Positions 63,896 to 64,000 of a stretch of DNA of 64,000 nt are shown here, piece after piece (positions within the stretch are counted from its first letter, which is position 1; each line of letters opens with the position of its first letter). The DNA is from Clostridium sp. Marseille-P299 (GTDB lineage Bacteria > Bacillota > Clostridia > Lachnospirales > Lachnospiraceae), in NCBI RefSeq assembly GCF_900078195.1, contig NZ_FJVE01000007.1, positions 2,046,001 to 2,110,000 on the forward strand. Reading direction: 5' to 3'. The translations under genes were made by a program, and so were the position numbers. Below the pieces are notes generated by a model. The model ran no database searches. It saw nothing but the letters and a program-made list of their open reading frames with translations, and was not told the origin of the DNA.

Positions 63896-64000
63896 ATAAA
63901 TCATCCTTTCTTCATATGAATCTATGTATCTATATATCTATCTCAAGAGCAGTACGGGTTGCAATATACCACTCATTGATTCTAAATAACATTTATCTTT
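63896..64000. other. Upstream region of the pilin gene, right edge
   Basis: This A+T-rich stretch holds the pilin ribosome site and short GATA-like repeats (ATAGATATATAGATACATAG on the minus strand). A promoter candidate TTGCAA followed 17 bases later by ATAGAT is weak. PilB, PilC and PilT genes, if linked, must lie beyond this edge. Confidence 0.4.

Overview
The window is A+T-rich chromosomal DNA of a Gram-positive anaerobe. It carries LexA with Bacillus-type boxes, the rplU-prp-rpmA-obgE block with an L27 that has a Prp-cleaved leader, NadD/YqeK/RsfS, the paired TIGR03960/TIGR03936 proteins with an RNase G, strong AGGAGG ribosome sites, PT-rich linkers on secreted proteins, and a Gram-positive type IV pilus operon. 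This combination points to the Lachnospiraceae, possibly close to Lachnoclostridium (Clostridium) phytofermentans. The taxon is an inference from gene content, not a database match.

Layout. 0.2-4.5 kb: a D-amino-acid module of D-aminoacylase and Na+/solute symporter, facing a DauR/YheO-type regulator. 4.8-10.8 kb: an operon of two Gfo/Idh/MocA dehydrogenases and two xylose-isomerase-like TIM-barrel proteins, a ferritin-like protein and an AraC regulator. 10.9-16 kb: a methyltransferase pseudogene and a large Lhr-type helicase. 16-24 kb: an accessory, eroded region. It holds one intact and two broken copies of a lipoprotein family, two head-to-head truncated genes, a GIY-YIG-like protein, an XRE regulator fused to a complete desulfoferrodoxin, an arginase-fold protein and a zinc-finger membrane protein. 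23.6-28.4 kb: an ABC transporter with its two-component system. 28.6-33.4 kb: single metabolic genes (GNAT, PHP, methyltransferase, SDR, GH27 alpha-galactosidase). 33.6-39.2 kb: secreted cell-wall enzymes and a LysM protein under LexA control. 39.4-41.6 kb: small regulators and lexA. 41.6-53.9 kb: housekeeping genes for ribosome assembly, NAD synthesis and RNA processing, then a c-di-GMP enzyme. 54.3-63.9 kb: a type IV pilus operon of major pilin, prepilin peptidase, PilM, PilN, PilO and a very large GLUG-repeat pseudopilin of about 1,900 residues.

The most notable items are: the XRE-desulfoferrodoxin fusion, which keeps every metal ligand and has an inverted repeat across its start site; the giant modular pseudopilin, probably a pilus-tip adhesin, next to a 19-bp minisatellite and a c-di-GMP phosphodiesterase-like gene; the duplicated dehydrogenase/epimerase operon, a candidate 3-keto-sugar pathway; the decaying lipoprotein cassette family with shared promoter and terminator; a dispersed hairpin repeat found after two unrelated genes; and several 18-bp tandem duplications around translation starts.

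No tRNA, rRNA, CRISPR array, insertion sequence or prophage was seen.
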